From Rhizophagus clarus (Eukaryota; Glomeromycota; Glomeromycetes; Glomerales; Glomeraceae), in NCBI GenBank assembly GCA_015698045.1, contig BLAL01000304.1, positions 1,022,148 to 1,086,147 of the forward strand: a DNA stretch of 64,000 bases. The letters are read 5' to 3'. The position numbers and the translations under genes are program-made. The notes under the pieces were generated by a model, which worked only from the letters and a program-made list of their open reading frames with translations, was not told the DNA's origin and searched no databases. Positions 1 through 12,785 of this stretch are shown in pieces (the stretch's first letter is position 1; every line of letters starts with the position of its first letter).

Positions 1-170
1 AATAGTTTACAAATCATAACTTATTAATAAACATAATCATAAATTGTAATATTATAACATAGTTGAGTTTAATACTTATATATTATCCTTATATATTTAA
101 GGTCTAAAAGATTTAGAAACTTGAAAAAAAATAATAATTTACATATCTTATCTGTTATAGTTTTAAATAA

Positions 171-1720
171 TCATACGTTAGTAATGGTTGAATCATCATT
201 TGATTGTTGTTCATCCGCGTCAGATTTATAATCTAAAGAAATAATAACGCTTGATGATCGATAACTTAATCCTTCATTACATATATATTGAATTACGTTG
301 CCCATTCCTCCAAAACATATAACTAAGAGGAATTAAAAATTAATACTTTGCTGTGTATTAATCAATTATTACACAATAATATATTTAAATTACCTGAAGA
401 AGCGATAGTATTAATTACAAGATTTTGAATCTAATTATTTTAAAATATACTGTTAACAAAAAGTTTTATAAAAAAAAAAACCGAATATCAAAATAAAAAA
501 ATCTATACCTTTAAAAATTTAAAAACATTATAAATCAGAATAGGAACATATTGTAAGATAAATACTAAAATATAAGTTAAAACTTTCTTAAGAGTTTTTC
601 TTTCGATATTGTTAAGGTGTATCAAATTACTATGTGAACTTGCGGTTGATGAATTATCTTCTTTAATATTATGAATCGTTCTTAATATATGTATGTAACA
701 AAATATAATAGTTAATAATGTGAGAATTACTATAATGAAGAATAATGCTGCCATGGCATTTTGTCCAACTTTAGTCCCGCAACTTAAATATAAAAGTAGT
801 TGTAAGTACTGTATATCACGTGGTTGATCATTTGACGCGTAATACATGATTAAACATGTGACATACCTATATTTTTGAGCACCATAAGAGTTTATCGCAC
901 TTAGAGGGAAAATTAATGATAAGAAAATAATTGGAAGCCAAATTTTGTAATCGTATTTTCCTAATTCATAATAGTATTCTTGCACTACTCGTAGCCAAGT
1001 TGTAATAGATATAGCTCCAACCTATTGATAAAATTTTTAAATTTCAATTCGAATAAAGAAAAAAAAAACATTTTTTTTGAAAATTTACCAAAAACACGTT
1101 TAGACAAACGAATATTACGACATAAAATCCAATGATTTCACAAACTGGAGACGGCCACGTAATGGCTTCTTTATTTAAGAATTTTGATTTATTTGAAGCC
1201 GGATATGACTAAATCATTAACGATATTAAAAATTTTAATATTATTTTATAAAAACAAATATTTTATTAATTTACTTACATAATTAATTAATTCGGTTGAT
1301 GAATATAGGAAATCTTATGATGTAGTAGATAATTACAGATAATAAGTAATTAAAGCAATAAACATGATGAAGTAATTGAGTATATTTACCTGTAATTGCA
1401 ATATAAAACGGAAATCTATGTGATAATGAAATAACTTTGCATTCATATTTCCATCGTAAGTACGTTCCTAAAAATGAAATATGTTAATCGATTGAATTCG
1501 AAAAATATTTTTTTAGGTCAATAAATTACTTACGATAAAAAATATAAAAAGTTCCTAATAAATTGAGAGACAGGAAAGTTAATGGAATAACCATTGCAAC
1601 GTAAAATTCGGTTTTAGCATCGTAAGATTGATTTATCTGGAAAGCATTATTTTTAGGTATTATATAAAGGAACGATGAAATAAAAAGAATGATACGAAAT
1701 GAAGATGGTTGTAAATCCAT
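171..1720 (-). CDS. Seven-transmembrane GPCR-like receptor, copy 1
   Basis: Spliced gene of eight exons (minus strand, 5' to 3'): 1720-1534, 1467-1390, 1313-1279, 1208-1089, 1021-867, 782-509, 430-394, 322-171. They join in frame to 345 aa. All introns are GT-AG. The start matches the paralogues; an upstream in-frame ATG at 1777 is not conserved. The protein has an N-terminal hydrophobic leader (about residues 8-25) and seven membrane segments near 38-60, 80-100, 124-150, 166-184, 203-228, 259-279 and 285-310. Cys123 before TM3 and Cys193 in the second outer loop could form the usual GPCR disulfide. The tail is Gln/Ser/Asp-rich. The layout suggests a plasma-membrane G-protein-coupled sensor of the cAMP-receptor-like or Git3-like type. 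The subfamily and ligand are not readable from sequence. Confidence 0.85.
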
Positions 1721-1810
1721 TCTAATATCAAAGTTATAAGCGAATGTTGAAATTAATGTATTATTTTTTAGTAACATGTAAAAAATAAAGATGATGACAG
1801 CGATTGGCAG

Positions 1811-1822
1811 CTCTTATATATA
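1811..1822 (-). promoter_or_regulatory. Putative TATA box of receptor copy 1
   Basis: On the minus strand this reads TATATATAAGAG, about 90-100 nt before the ATG at 1720. The same element followed by a closely similar sequence occurs at the same distance in copy 2, and related TATA elements precede copies 3 and 4, which supports a core promoter. Confidence 0.55.
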
Positions 1823-3479
1823 GTTTGAAAAAAGACGGTTTAACCTTTCCTGAATGATGTCTATTATATAATGTTATATACAAATATATAATACATAAAT
1901 GAAATTTTGTAATTTGTACTAAAAAAAAAACAATTATGATTATGTATTAAAACGTGACAATAAGATAATTAAAACAAACATATTATTATTTATAAGGTTT
2001 GTGATACAATGTTTTTTGTCACAACCTTTCATAGGCACGGTCCATATACGCCAATATTGATTTTATCCAATTATAATAAAAATTTAGAAAATCTACTTTA
2101 AAGTGTAAATAATGAATTGTCCAGTTATAATAGTGATTTATAATAAAATCTACTTTAAAGTTTACATATTAATTTATTCGGTACTACTTAATCGAATCGT
2201 GATTATAAGATTTATTAATATATGAATGAAAGATAGGATAATTAGGATATCGCGACTTTGTGATTTTTTCACAATTTACTAATATGAATATGAATACGAT
2301 CGAATACGATTATTATAAGGTTAATTACTTCTGAGATATTTATTATATATTTTAGCATTCTTTTCTTTATGATAAAATTATTTGTTGCATTATCTGGTAA
2401 ATGAGATTATTTCGTTATTATAATTTATAAACATGAATTTTACAACACGTACCTGTGTTATTTATAACCAGGATTAACACAGGTGTGTGATATACAATAT
2501 CGATGGAAAAAAAAAAATCTAAATGATAATAGAGTAGAATAGTTTTTTTATTACGAAAGGATTCTAGACTTTGTGTGGCGTTTCGTTTGCATTGTTTTTG
2601 TACTACACAATAAAATCATATTACTTATTTTATTAGTTGTACAAAAATAAACAAATAAACAAAATTTAGACAAAATAAGGTTTATTTGTGATCATCCACT
2701 AATTACGATAATTTATTAAAATGATCGTTTTTTTTTTTTTTTCAAAAAAATTATAATTAACAATACCTGGCGTAGACACATACATTCAATATCATACGTC
2801 TCTATCCATGAAACATTTCGATAATTTGGAATATCTGGTTTTCCAGCTTTATTAATAAAATTTGTTTATAAAAAAAAATTATTTGTTGAGCACAACAATA
2901 AAGTTTCGGTAAGTTTCGAGATTACTTATTGTATTTAGTGGCTCAAGTTATTACTTCCTTATTTTACTTATTAGTTATGAGTCATATTCATTTGTATAGT
3001 TAAATTTCCCTGCATGAATAATATAAGCGTAACGCTTTTACTATTTAAAAGAAAAGATTAATATTTAACTAATCGTCACATTATTGTAATTAGTCTAAAA
3101 ATAATTTTCTGTAGAAGAAAAGTTTCATGTAAATGTAGCGACCGCACTACTGTATATCACATTTTGATTTACCATACTTTCTTTGAGTACTGTATGTTAG
3201 TATGTATAATTTACTATAATCATACAAACTAAATTTTATTACATAAAATTACATAATAAACCAAGTTTTTTTTAGATAAGTAACACTCGATAACTGATAA
3301 CAAACATTAACGAATTGTATATGTTATGCTGAATATATTCAATAATTTCATCGAATATCTGATAAATTGGTAATAGTAAGTAAATTTTGAATTTTCCTTG
3401 TTTCAAATTTTTTTCCAAATTAAATTTCACAAATTTTATTTTCGGTTTATAGATGTTCATTCGATAATTGAAAAAAAAT
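1823..3479. repeat. Receptor-array spacer block A, copy 1
   Basis: No gene found. The stretch is alignable by eye with 11.2-12.78 kb and, in part, with 21.36-22.2 kb. Shared landmarks include a GTGGCGTTTCGTTTG-like string (near 2575), TTTGTGATCATCCA (near 2685) and a CACAACAATAAAGTTTCGG string (near 2890). In all three cases it lies just 3' of a receptor copy (here pseudogene 1), so I read it as the duplicated 3' flank of the ancestral unit. Confidence 0.6.
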
Positions 3480-5140
3480 AAATATTATTAGAAGATAATC
3501 TTTCGTTATAAAAGCTTATACGAATTACCTGCCGGAATGAGAACGTCAAGTATAAATGGTGAACCTAATCAAAATTTTCGTGTTAAATACTGACACTATT
3601 AAAAATGCATAAATACCCAGGTACATGGACGCTCGTTGAAAGAAAAAAATCGTAAAAACTAAGTTCCATATTTGCGTCAATGATTTTATGGAATCAATGC
3701 CAAAGGATTTGTGCGTGGAAATCTGTCACGTTATAAATCATAACAAATGTACGTTAAAATTTTATTAAAGTTTCTTTCGATATCGGTAAGTTGCGAATTT
3801 AACGTCACAAATCGTTTTTATTATTGTATGTGCATAAAAAAACATGATGATTATTAGGGCAAGAGCCATTTTACAGTATTATACAATTTGTAATGAAAAA
3901 TGAAGAAATCACGCAATATATGTGTGACACGTGACTATTCAACGAAATGATTTTTCTTACAACACCTTTTCATCAGGGTCCCACTGGTAAGGGTTCCACC
4001 AAACGTTCCGGCAAGCAGACAAGCAGGCCCAAAGGATTCTTCACGCAAGCCTACCAACAAAATCAAAGCTGCCGCCACTTGGATGAGATCTGGAACGCTT
4101 GAAATTAATCTTAGAAATTTTAACGTAGTTTTAGTTAATCGTTTAAGGAGTTGTTAGTTGTTTTATTTCGTTTATTTTTTCAGTTTAGTCTTCGCTTGCA
4201 TTCTAATTTTTTCCTCTTAAACCCTCTTTTTTCTTTCTATCATCGTCCCTACTGATCGCTTTACGTTTTTGTAGAACAAGGTATACAGGATATATTGTTA
4301 TTTGTAGCGGAACATGTCCGTTGCTTCTTATGAAGGCGTCCTGTTTCTATGGAGGTCATCGTAGTGACATTGAGAGGTCTGGGGTACTTGTGGAAAGAGC
4401 GTTAACTTTGGATAGAAGTTCGTGTAGATTTCATGATGGTCATTCTTAGGCTGGGCATGTTCTCGGTTGAGAATTCTGTTAAGTAATTAATTTGCTCGAA
4501 TATATCCCTCTTCAGATCTAAATAAATAAATAAAATGATTTTTCTCAATGCCATATAACGTTCTTCAACTTCCTGTAACAAAATAACGATGTAAGAATCT
4601 GTGCCACAAGAAATTTTGCCAAAACTGTAAGAATTCCAACGATTGATAATATTTACGAATTCTATTTTTATTTAAAACTACAATATGTGTTACTATTCAT
4701 GGTCATAGTTTATTTTTCATTTTTGAAAAATTTTATTAATCTGCTTACGAGCTCACTCTATTAATATGATACAAATATAAAGAATCTTAATGTCCATTTT
4801 TTTTTTTTTAATTATTCGTAATACTGTAATTACTAAGAAAACGGAAACCGTTAAAAGACTGTTACATTTTTTATAATTAATAGAAAAAAAAAATGCACAT
4901 AATCAAAAGAAGCAGAGGTAAGGTCACTGTAGGTGAATGGATGGAAGGAAAATGCATGAATCAACACGAGTAACAGTATAGTAAATAGCCCTTCGCTTTG
5001 CTCCGAAAAATTATTTGCAGTTGTCTATTGTAATTAACCTGTAATTACTATATAAAGCTGATAACGAAGTAATCATTTTGTTCCTAAAATGAAATGATTA
5101 ATCACAATTGATCCTTTGTATGATGATTATTTACTTACAT
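3480..5140 (-). pseudogene. Eroded GPCR-like receptor, pseudogene 1
   Basis: Fragments in the right order match exons of the intact genes. An exon 7 remnant (CCTGCCGGAATGAGAACG, near 3530-3575) matches copies 3 and 4. Exon 6 remnants (near 3765-3900) include the strings around TTTCTTTCGATATCGG and CACAAATCGTTTTTA. A possible exon 4 remnant lies near 4655-4700. A shortened exon 2 with its flanking intron follows near 5038-5105. Exon 1 and the core promoter are missing: the intron 1 donor (TTACTTAC on the plus strand, about 5130-5137) joins straight to upstream block B. A 575-bp retroelement insertion interrupts it. No product is expected. Confidence 0.65.
3945..4545 (+). mobile_element. Short retroposon (SINE or 5'-truncated LINE) with 13-bp target duplication
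   Basis: A less AT-rich insert at 3958-4532 is flanked by a perfect 13-bp direct repeat AAATGATTTTTCT (3945-3957 and 4533-4545). It ends in an (AAAT)n-like tail, TAAATAAATAAATAA. Tail plus target duplication is the signature of target-primed reverse transcription. The related pseudogene at 12.8-13.4 kb lacks the insert, as expected for a later insertion. No intact ORF or clear RNA polymerase III box was recognised, so SINE versus truncated LINE stays open. Confidence 0.7.
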
Positions 5141-5600
5141 TTTCTAACATAACAATAAAATAAATCATAACTAAGAAAACATGTGATGGTTCGGATTTTA
5201 AAGTTTGTGATACAATTTTCACTATCAGATATAAACTTTACGGTGATCACATTACAGATAAATATTTTTTTTCCCTTCTCAATAAGGCGATCGTCATATG
5301 GATCCTCCGAGACGATCGTAACCAATTGAAAAAATTTGATTTGTTTATTTGTTGAAAACTAAATTTGTAATATCATAAATAGTGAAATATTTAAATATAA
5401 ATAAAAATTAACTTGTTCAAAAAAAAAAAAAATTGTTGTGAATAGATAATTACCAAATTTGCTCTAAAAGAAATTACGTAACGAATCACAAGATTATCTA
5501 TTAAATGATTAATTATATTACGTATACAAAATATTTACATAACATAATTTTGTTGCATATATGATTACTTCTAAAAATATTTTTGACCACTTAAATGACT
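5141..5600. repeat. Receptor upstream block B, copy next to pseudogene 1
   Basis: No gene found. It shares ordered landmarks with 13376-13880, 16853-17470 and 24440-24740. These are TTTTCTAACATAAC, a GTTTGTGATACAA or similar string, a GCGACGATCC-like string, TTTGTTTATTTGCTG, and CGTAACGAATCACAAGATTATCTG followed within about 50 bp by ACAAAATATTT. In copies 3 and 4 the same block sits directly upstream of the promoter, so it is probably the duplicated 5' flank and may carry regulatory sites. Confidence 0.55.
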
Positions 5601-8600
5601 CCTCTTCACACCCTAAAATAATTAAACATTTGGAATGGCAGTTTTTTTATTGATAATAAACCTAGATTTTCTTAATTCTGGTCAAAATGAATCCTGGCCG
5701 AAATTATGCTGGTTGATATAAAATAATCGTTTAGAACGTTTTTATATATAGCACCATCATGACTTGAATTTATTTTATTATGATGTGATAGAGTTGTACC
5801 CGCTTCCCAGTAAAAATTCTTCACCCACGTGATCATAATAAAAATCTGTCACCCCGCATCACACACACTTTGTTTCCGTTTTTCATATAAAGTATTTTGG
5901 TTAAAAAACTATTTGTCACAACATTATTCATCACATGATTAATTTCTTATTGTCATAATGCCGGCCAAAAGTCACGTGGGAAGAAAATTTGGTTATACTG
6001 GCCGTAAATACCCAGTGATTTACATGATGTAATAATTAATCTTAGGTTTTTTTTTCGCCAAACGAGTCACTTCATATATACATTTTTTTGTGTAATTATC
6101 AATATGTCAGGTAAACTCGACAAGAGCCAAGTTTATAAAAAAAAAACCTTTTAATATAACTTCATTGAATGAGTGGAAAGAGGTATAATCGCTTAGAAGA
6201 TTAACAAAATCCCAATATATTATACCTTTGTCTTGAAATTCTTGCATACTTATTAGCTATGAATTTCATAAATCTTTGGTTCGTTCAGTTCTACGTATCT
6301 TCAGACTTTATTTTCTAGCTAACCCTCGATCAGTCAATAAATTGCAGCCAGCATCATGTAATGCTAGCTGGAATCACATTATCTTACGCCTCCTGAAATA
6401 TTGAATATTGTTCAGTATAGTTCATAAAAATAAGATGGAATAGTAACAAATAGAAAACTTTTTCCGTAAATCATCATCAAACTTGGAAGATACAGCATTG
6501 ATCTCAATGAAAGGTAAAGAAAAAGTAGTTCTATCTTTATTCATAATAGAATTAAATTAATTAAATTCGTGATATCTATTTGATTAAAATCGGATTTGTT
6601 TTTTACATGTATAACGTATAAAAAAATAAGTAAATAAGATTTTAACCTCAAACTGACGCTATTAATTCTGTCTGAATTATGTCAGTTTCAGTTTTTTTGA
6701 AATTTGAAAATATAAAGTTTTTATCAATTGTACATAATTATTAGTCATAATATAGAAACAAATTTAAAAAGACAAGGAAATGAAAGATAAAACATAAAAA
6801 TTATACATACGAATTATATAAAGGTCGTTAAAATCGTGACAAAGTTGCTGCGCCACATCTGTCACGAAACATCGAAACGCGCGTAAAAATCTAAATCGCA
6901 TATCATTTAAACATTATTTATTATCCGGATTCTGGATTAATCTGATCACTTTTTAAACTTTATCTGGATTAAAATCGTTGAACTATTTGGAATATCCGAA
7001 AAAAAAAAATTATCCAGGTTCATTCGATTGAACCTGGTTACAAATTAAAACACTAGTAAAAGGATCTCTTATCTTTGCAATTAACTTTCTTTAAAAATGT
7101 ATGAGTAAATTTAATGGTACTGTACATGATGAATAAGAAAAATAGAACATTTTAAAAGCGGTACCTGTTGAGTGGTATTGGAATTTGACATTAAAAAAAA
7201 GCCATATAAAATTAATATTAAATTTGCTCGTCCAAAAAATCTCGACATTTCATAATACCGAATACAAAATCAAATTATATAAATAATTTTATAATCCAAA
7301 TTTCGTAAACCCGAATTTCTCAGTTCATAATTCCGAATTTTGTAATCCTGAAATGTTATCAAAAATGTGTTGGACATTATTTCTTAATCGATAATTAATC
7401 AGAGAAAATTTTATGAAAAATTTTAGTTGTAAGAGGACGAAAGTCGAACATATTTTTTCTATCAATAGTGAGATTGCTATTTACCTTATTAATAAACAAT
7501 AAAATATGATCATATTTTTAAATTTAGAACGACACTGATGCTTCTTTTTGTAATTAAATTTGAAATTACCAATGATAAAGATAATTTCATTCAAAATAAT
7601 TTCAAAAATGAATTTAAAATGTTCTTATATTAACCTTTACGCAAAATTTCAAAATTTTTATTGTGAGTACATACATCGTTTATTAATGATTCGATCAAAT
7701 AATCATGAACAATAAGAAATATGAGACATTAAATTAACGAAAGACTCGATTGATAAAATGTAATGGATAGAATAAGTCTTTTTTTTTTTAAAAAAAAAAA
7801 AAGAAGGGTAAAATATTGAAAAGGGACGTGGCTTCTTATTTGAAAATACTTTAGTATTTCAAATTTTGAATCGTGAATCAATTTTTACATCTTTCCTTTT
7901 AAGATTTGACAATTTTGTAATATTCGTAGGTTATCAAATAAGGAGAAAAATCTTCTATATATAAATACACTAACCTATAATAAATACTATGATAAACATT
8001 ATTATTTTGTATTGTTTCGCGTTTTGAATTTTATAATAATAATAAAATTCGTGACTTATTTAAAAAGGAGAAATATCAAAAATTGCATACCTGTTTAGAA
8101 TTGTAAACAACGTGAGTACTATTTATTATTAAACTGATAATCTTTATCTATTTGATAATTTTTGAAAAAAAAAATGGCAAACAACGATAATAAAATTTGC
8201 AAAATCGTGACACCTACTTGATGGTAAAGGCACTGGTCCGAGATGATACCAACTGTTGGTGATGTGATAAAAAAGAACAATTTTTTAATTTCAAAATAAT
8301 ACATATTATGACCATATTTATGACAAATTTTCTCTATAAACAAAATAAAATAATTAAAGTAATTATGGTTATCTTTTTTTTTTTAACTAATAAAATTTTT
8401 GTATTAATAAATTTCGGGATTTTAAATTTCGAGATGTCTTTCGGGCTTTATCAATTCGGGACTATGGTATTTCGGGATTTAGAGTGTCTAGATAATGTAC
8501 CGTCGAGATTTTAAGTTTCGGGATTTCGTATCGGACCCGTACTTAATACCGATCATCCAATTCAATTAATCTGATTAGGAAATTTGCATTGTAATATTGG

Positions 8601-9356
8601 CGTCAAAAGATCGAATAAATAATCATGCGAATGATCCGACCAATTGATTTTTAATAAATTAAAATGTTGGTTAAATTCCAACTTTTTTTTTTATAGTTAT
8701 ACTTTTCATAATATTCTACAATAATTTCATTTATCGCTTCAAACCAAATTTAATTAAACGGATCATATTGTAAAATTCTTGGCAAAATGAATATTGACTT
8801 ATTTTAATTTAAAAAACTATTTATTTGTAATGCCTAGAATCAATAAAGATCAAGTTATCTCCCGTACATTGTAGATTCTAAAATTACCAATAAAATATAG
8901 CGCATTGCGAATAAAGTTCTTTTCTTGAAAATTGAGGTTAATAACTAATTTACACGTCAAAGTTAGCTTTATTTCTATCTTAAATATTTACAATATTACA
9001 TTACAAATATATGTATATATATATAATATATATATATTTATTTATATAAGAACGAATTTTATCAATAAAGATTTTAAATTGTTAATTGTTATTGTTTGAA
9101 ATCTGAATTATCATATGAATTAATTCTAAATTAAAGCTTAGGTGGACTGGATAATAAATATCTAATTCATTGTTATGAAGCTGAAGTAAATTCTTAATTA
9201 ATTCGTATCAATCCTATAAATATTTTTTCATTATTTATTAATAAACATCTTTTAATCATAATGTTTGACTTAGAAAACAACTTATACACTTATATATTAT
9301 ACTTATATGTTTAAATAATAATTTACATATCTTAATAGTTTTATAGTTTTGAATAA
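5601..9356. other. AT-rich spacer between receptor units, no gene recognised
   Basis: No convincing coding sequence. Short open frames here, such as 8119-8343 and 8308-8514, are low-complexity and unlike known proteins. The stretch holds two arms of degenerate repeats: CGAATTT-type units at about 7225-7350 and TTCGGGATTT-type units at about 8408-8540. It also holds an (AT)n run near 9005-9050. The arms may be the ends of one non-autonomous DNA element. Confidence 0.4.
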
Positions 9357-10951
9357 TCATACACTAGCAATAGTTGAATCATCATTTGATTGTTGTTCAT
9401 CCGTTGCTTCAGGTTTATAATTTGAAGGAATAACAATGATCGATGATCGATATTTTAACGTTAATCCTTCATTACATATATATTGAATTACGTTACCTAT
9501 TCCTCCAAAACATAAAACTAGAAAAAAAAAAAAATTAAGAAAATTAGAAATTAATATTTTGTCATGTATAATCAATACATATAATATATATTTAAATTAC
9601 CTGTAGAAGCGAGAGTATCAACTATAAGATTTTGAATCTAATTATTTTAATAAAATATACTGTTACAATAGCTCTATCAAAAAAAAAAAAAAAAAAAAAA
9701 GATGATGAAAATAAAAATAAAAATAAAAAAAAAAACTTTACCTTTAAAAACCAAAAAATGTCATAAATTAGAACAGGAACATATTGTAAGATGAATACTA
9801 AAATATATGTTAAAACTTTTTTAAGAGTTTTTCTTTCGATATCATTAAGTCGCATCAAATTATTGTTTGAACTTGCAATCGATGAATTATCTTCTTTAAT
9901 ATTATGAATCGTTTTTAATATGTGTATGTAACAAAATATAATAGTTGATAATGTAAGAATTACTACAATGAAAAAAAGTGACCCTATAACATCATGTCCA
10001 GCTTTAATCCCGCAACTAAATATACAAAGAGGTGTAAGTATATCACATGGATGATCATTTGAGGTTATAACATGTCACGATTACCACATACTCATATTTT
10101 TGAGCACCATAAGAGTTTATCGTACTTAGAGGGAGTATTGATGATAAGAAAATAATTGGAAGCCAAATTTTGTAATCATATTTTCCTAATTTAAAATAGT
10201 ATTCTTGCACTACTCGTAGCCAAGTTGTAATAGATATAGCCCCAACCTATTGATAAAATTTTTAACATTCAGTTCGAATAAAGAAAACAAATCACTTTTT
10301 TGAAAATTTACCAATAACACGTTTATAGAAGCGAACAATACGATACAAAATCCAATGATATCACAAACTGGGGATGGCCATGTTATAACTTCTTTATTTA
10401 AGAATTTAGATTTATTTGAAGCCGAATATGACTATAATATTAAGGATATGAATATTTAAATTTTAGTTATATATAATAATGAAAATTCTATTAATTTACT
10501 TACATGATTAATTAAGTCGGTTAATGAATAAAGGAAATCTTATGAAAGATAATTACAGATAATAATTATTATAAGTAATTAAAGGCTTTAAAGCGATTAA
10601 GGATGATGAACAATTACCTATAATTGCAATATAAAACGGAAATCTATGTGATAATAAAATACTTTTACGTTCGTGTTTCCATCGTAAGTATGTCCCTAAA
10701 AATGAAATATGTTAATCGATTGAATTCGAAAATTAATTTTTTTTGGATCAATATAATTACTTACGATAAAAAATATAGAAAGTTCCTAACAAATTGAAAG
10801 ACAGGGCAGTTAATGGAATAACCATTGCAATGTAAAATTCGGTTTTAGCATCGTAAGATTGATTTATTTGGAAAGCATTATTTTTAGGTATCATATAAAG
10901 AAACGATAAAATAAAAAGAATGATATGAAACGAAAATGATCGTAAATCCAT
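9357..10951 (-). CDS. Seven-transmembrane GPCR-like receptor, copy 2
   Basis: Eight exons on the minus strand: 10951-10765, 10695-10618, 10538-10504, 10431-10312, 10246-10092, 10015-9742, 9637-9601, 9517-9357. They join in frame to 348 aa. Exons 1-7 have exactly the sizes of copy 1 (187, 78, 35, 120, 155, 274 and 37 nt); only the last differs, adding three residues before the Gln/Asp/Ser-rich tail. It is the closest relative of copy 1, visible even in the leader and in the DEQQSNDDST tail motif. The conserved Cys before TM3 and the Cys of the second outer loop are present. Intron 6 contains a run of about 20 A on the plus strand. The predicted role is a plasma-membrane receptor; the ligand is unknown. 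Confidence 0.85.
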
Positions 10952-11034
10952 TTTAATAAGTCAAAATTATATGTGAACGTTAGATTTAATGTATGGTTAT
11001 ATTATAATAACGTGAAGATGATACCGATTGGTAG

Positions 11035-11045
11035 CTCTTATATAT
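11035..11045 (-). promoter_or_regulatory. Putative TATA box of receptor copy 2
   Basis: ATATATAAGAG on the minus strand, about 85-95 nt before the ATG at 10951, followed by a sequence nearly identical to that after the copy 1 element (GCTACCAATCGG versus GCTGCCAATCGC). Confidence 0.55.
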
Positions 11046-12785
11046 GGTTTTGCACAATAAGGACGGTTTAATATTTGCCGAATGATTTCTATTATATAAT
11101 AATATATAATACATAAATAAAATCTTGTGATACAATGAGATAATTAAAATAATATATTATTTATAAATTTTGTAATACATTTGTTTGGTACAAACTTTTC
11201 ATAAGCATGGCTCATATGTACAGTATTTATAAATCTATTTATTTTTGTACCAGTTATAATAAAAAATATTCAGAAATCCTATTTTATAATGTACATAATG
11301 AATTAAATTACAGTAATAATATTCAGTATTATTAGAACAAAATTTTTCGTTAATGAGTGTAGAATATCGAGACATGGTGGTTTTCTACAATTTACTAATA
11401 TGAATGCAAATACGGCTATAAAGACATTTAGACTTCTGAAATATATATATTAAATATGCCAACGGGTATTTCGCTAAAATTATTCATTGAATTATCTGGT
11501 AAATGAAATAGAAATCATTATTATAATTTATAAAAATGAATTTTACAACACGTGCCTGTGCTGAGAATTTTATTTTAAAATAAAACTATTATAATACTGT
11601 GTAGTAAAGGTGTATGTGTACCAAATTTATGATATATATATACTACGTATATATATCTATTTACAAAAAAGTTCCCGACTTCTGTGGCGTTCATTTGTAT
11701 TGTCTATCTGTTCATTTGTTGTTGTACAATGTATTATTTATCTTATTAATTGGTACAAAATAAACAAATAGACAAGATAAGGTTTGTTTGTGATCATCCA
11801 GTAATATTAAAATGATCGGGTTTTTTCTCATTAATTGTACTTGGTGCACAAACTTACATTCTTAAATACACTTAATGTCATATCAAATATTAAAATATTT
11901 CTGAAACATTTCTACAATTTGGAATATTTAGTCTTCTTATAGTTTCTTAAAGTTGTTTACGGAAAGAAATTATTTGTGAACACAACAATAAAATTTCGGT
12001 AAGTTTCGAGATTATTTGTTATATTTAGTAGCTCAAATTATTACAATTTCTCACTTTTCTTATCTATTATGAATCATATTTTCAAACATTCAATTATTCA
12101 GTTAAATTAGTTAAATTGTAATTGCATTTCTCTGCATAAATAATATAGTTAAGCGTGATAAAACTATTACTTTTACGTTTTATAAATGTTTAACCAATCG
12201 TCACGCTATTATAATTTATCTAAAAAGAGAAATTTTCTGTAGAAATTAGGGAAAACCGTTTCATGTAAACGTAGCCATTCATTCCCATTCATTCTCGTCC
12301 AATTACTTTACGTCGCATTTTTGATTACCATTAATTAATAGACATTTACCTGTTCGGGCATTCCCAGCGGATGCCGAAATAAATCCGATCCTCCTTTTTA
12401 ACTAATAAAATAAAAATTAGGTAACATGAGTTCTCATTTCAAAATAGCTAGCGTATGCGTTACAACACTTTGAGTATTATGCGTTAATATAATTTATTAA
12501 ATAATCTTACAAATTAAATTTTTATCAACAAAAAAAATTTTTTTTTTTTAGATAAGTAACACTTGATAACAATAATTAATAAATTGTATATGCTATGTTG
12601 ATTATATTGATTATATTGAATAAATTTCATTTTAATGTTTGATAAATTACTAGTAATAGCAAGTGAATTTTCTCTATTTCAAATATTAAAAATTAATATC
12701 ATATTTTTGATTTGGATTTTCATTCGATAAATCTAAAAATAAACATTATTCGATAATCTATTGGATTATATTCCTATTCCCACAA
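11046..12785. repeat. Receptor-array spacer block A, copy 2
   Basis: No gene found. It aligns in order with 1.9-3.48 kb. Examples are TTTGTGATCATCCAGTAA near 11790 and ACAACAATAAAATTTCGGTAA near 11985. It is read as the 3' flank of pseudogene 2 joined to the 5' flank of copy 2. A short region with somewhat more GC near 12340-12390 has no recognised feature. Confidence 0.55.

Noticed and set aside
1526-1777. Receptor copy 1 starting at 1777
   Set aside because: The 19 extra N-terminal codons are not shared by the closest paralogue, whose start corresponds to 1720.
8119-8514. Short open frames on both strands
   Set aside because: They lie across AT-rich and TTCGGGATTT repeat sequence. They contain Phe/Ile/Lys runs expected from composition alone.
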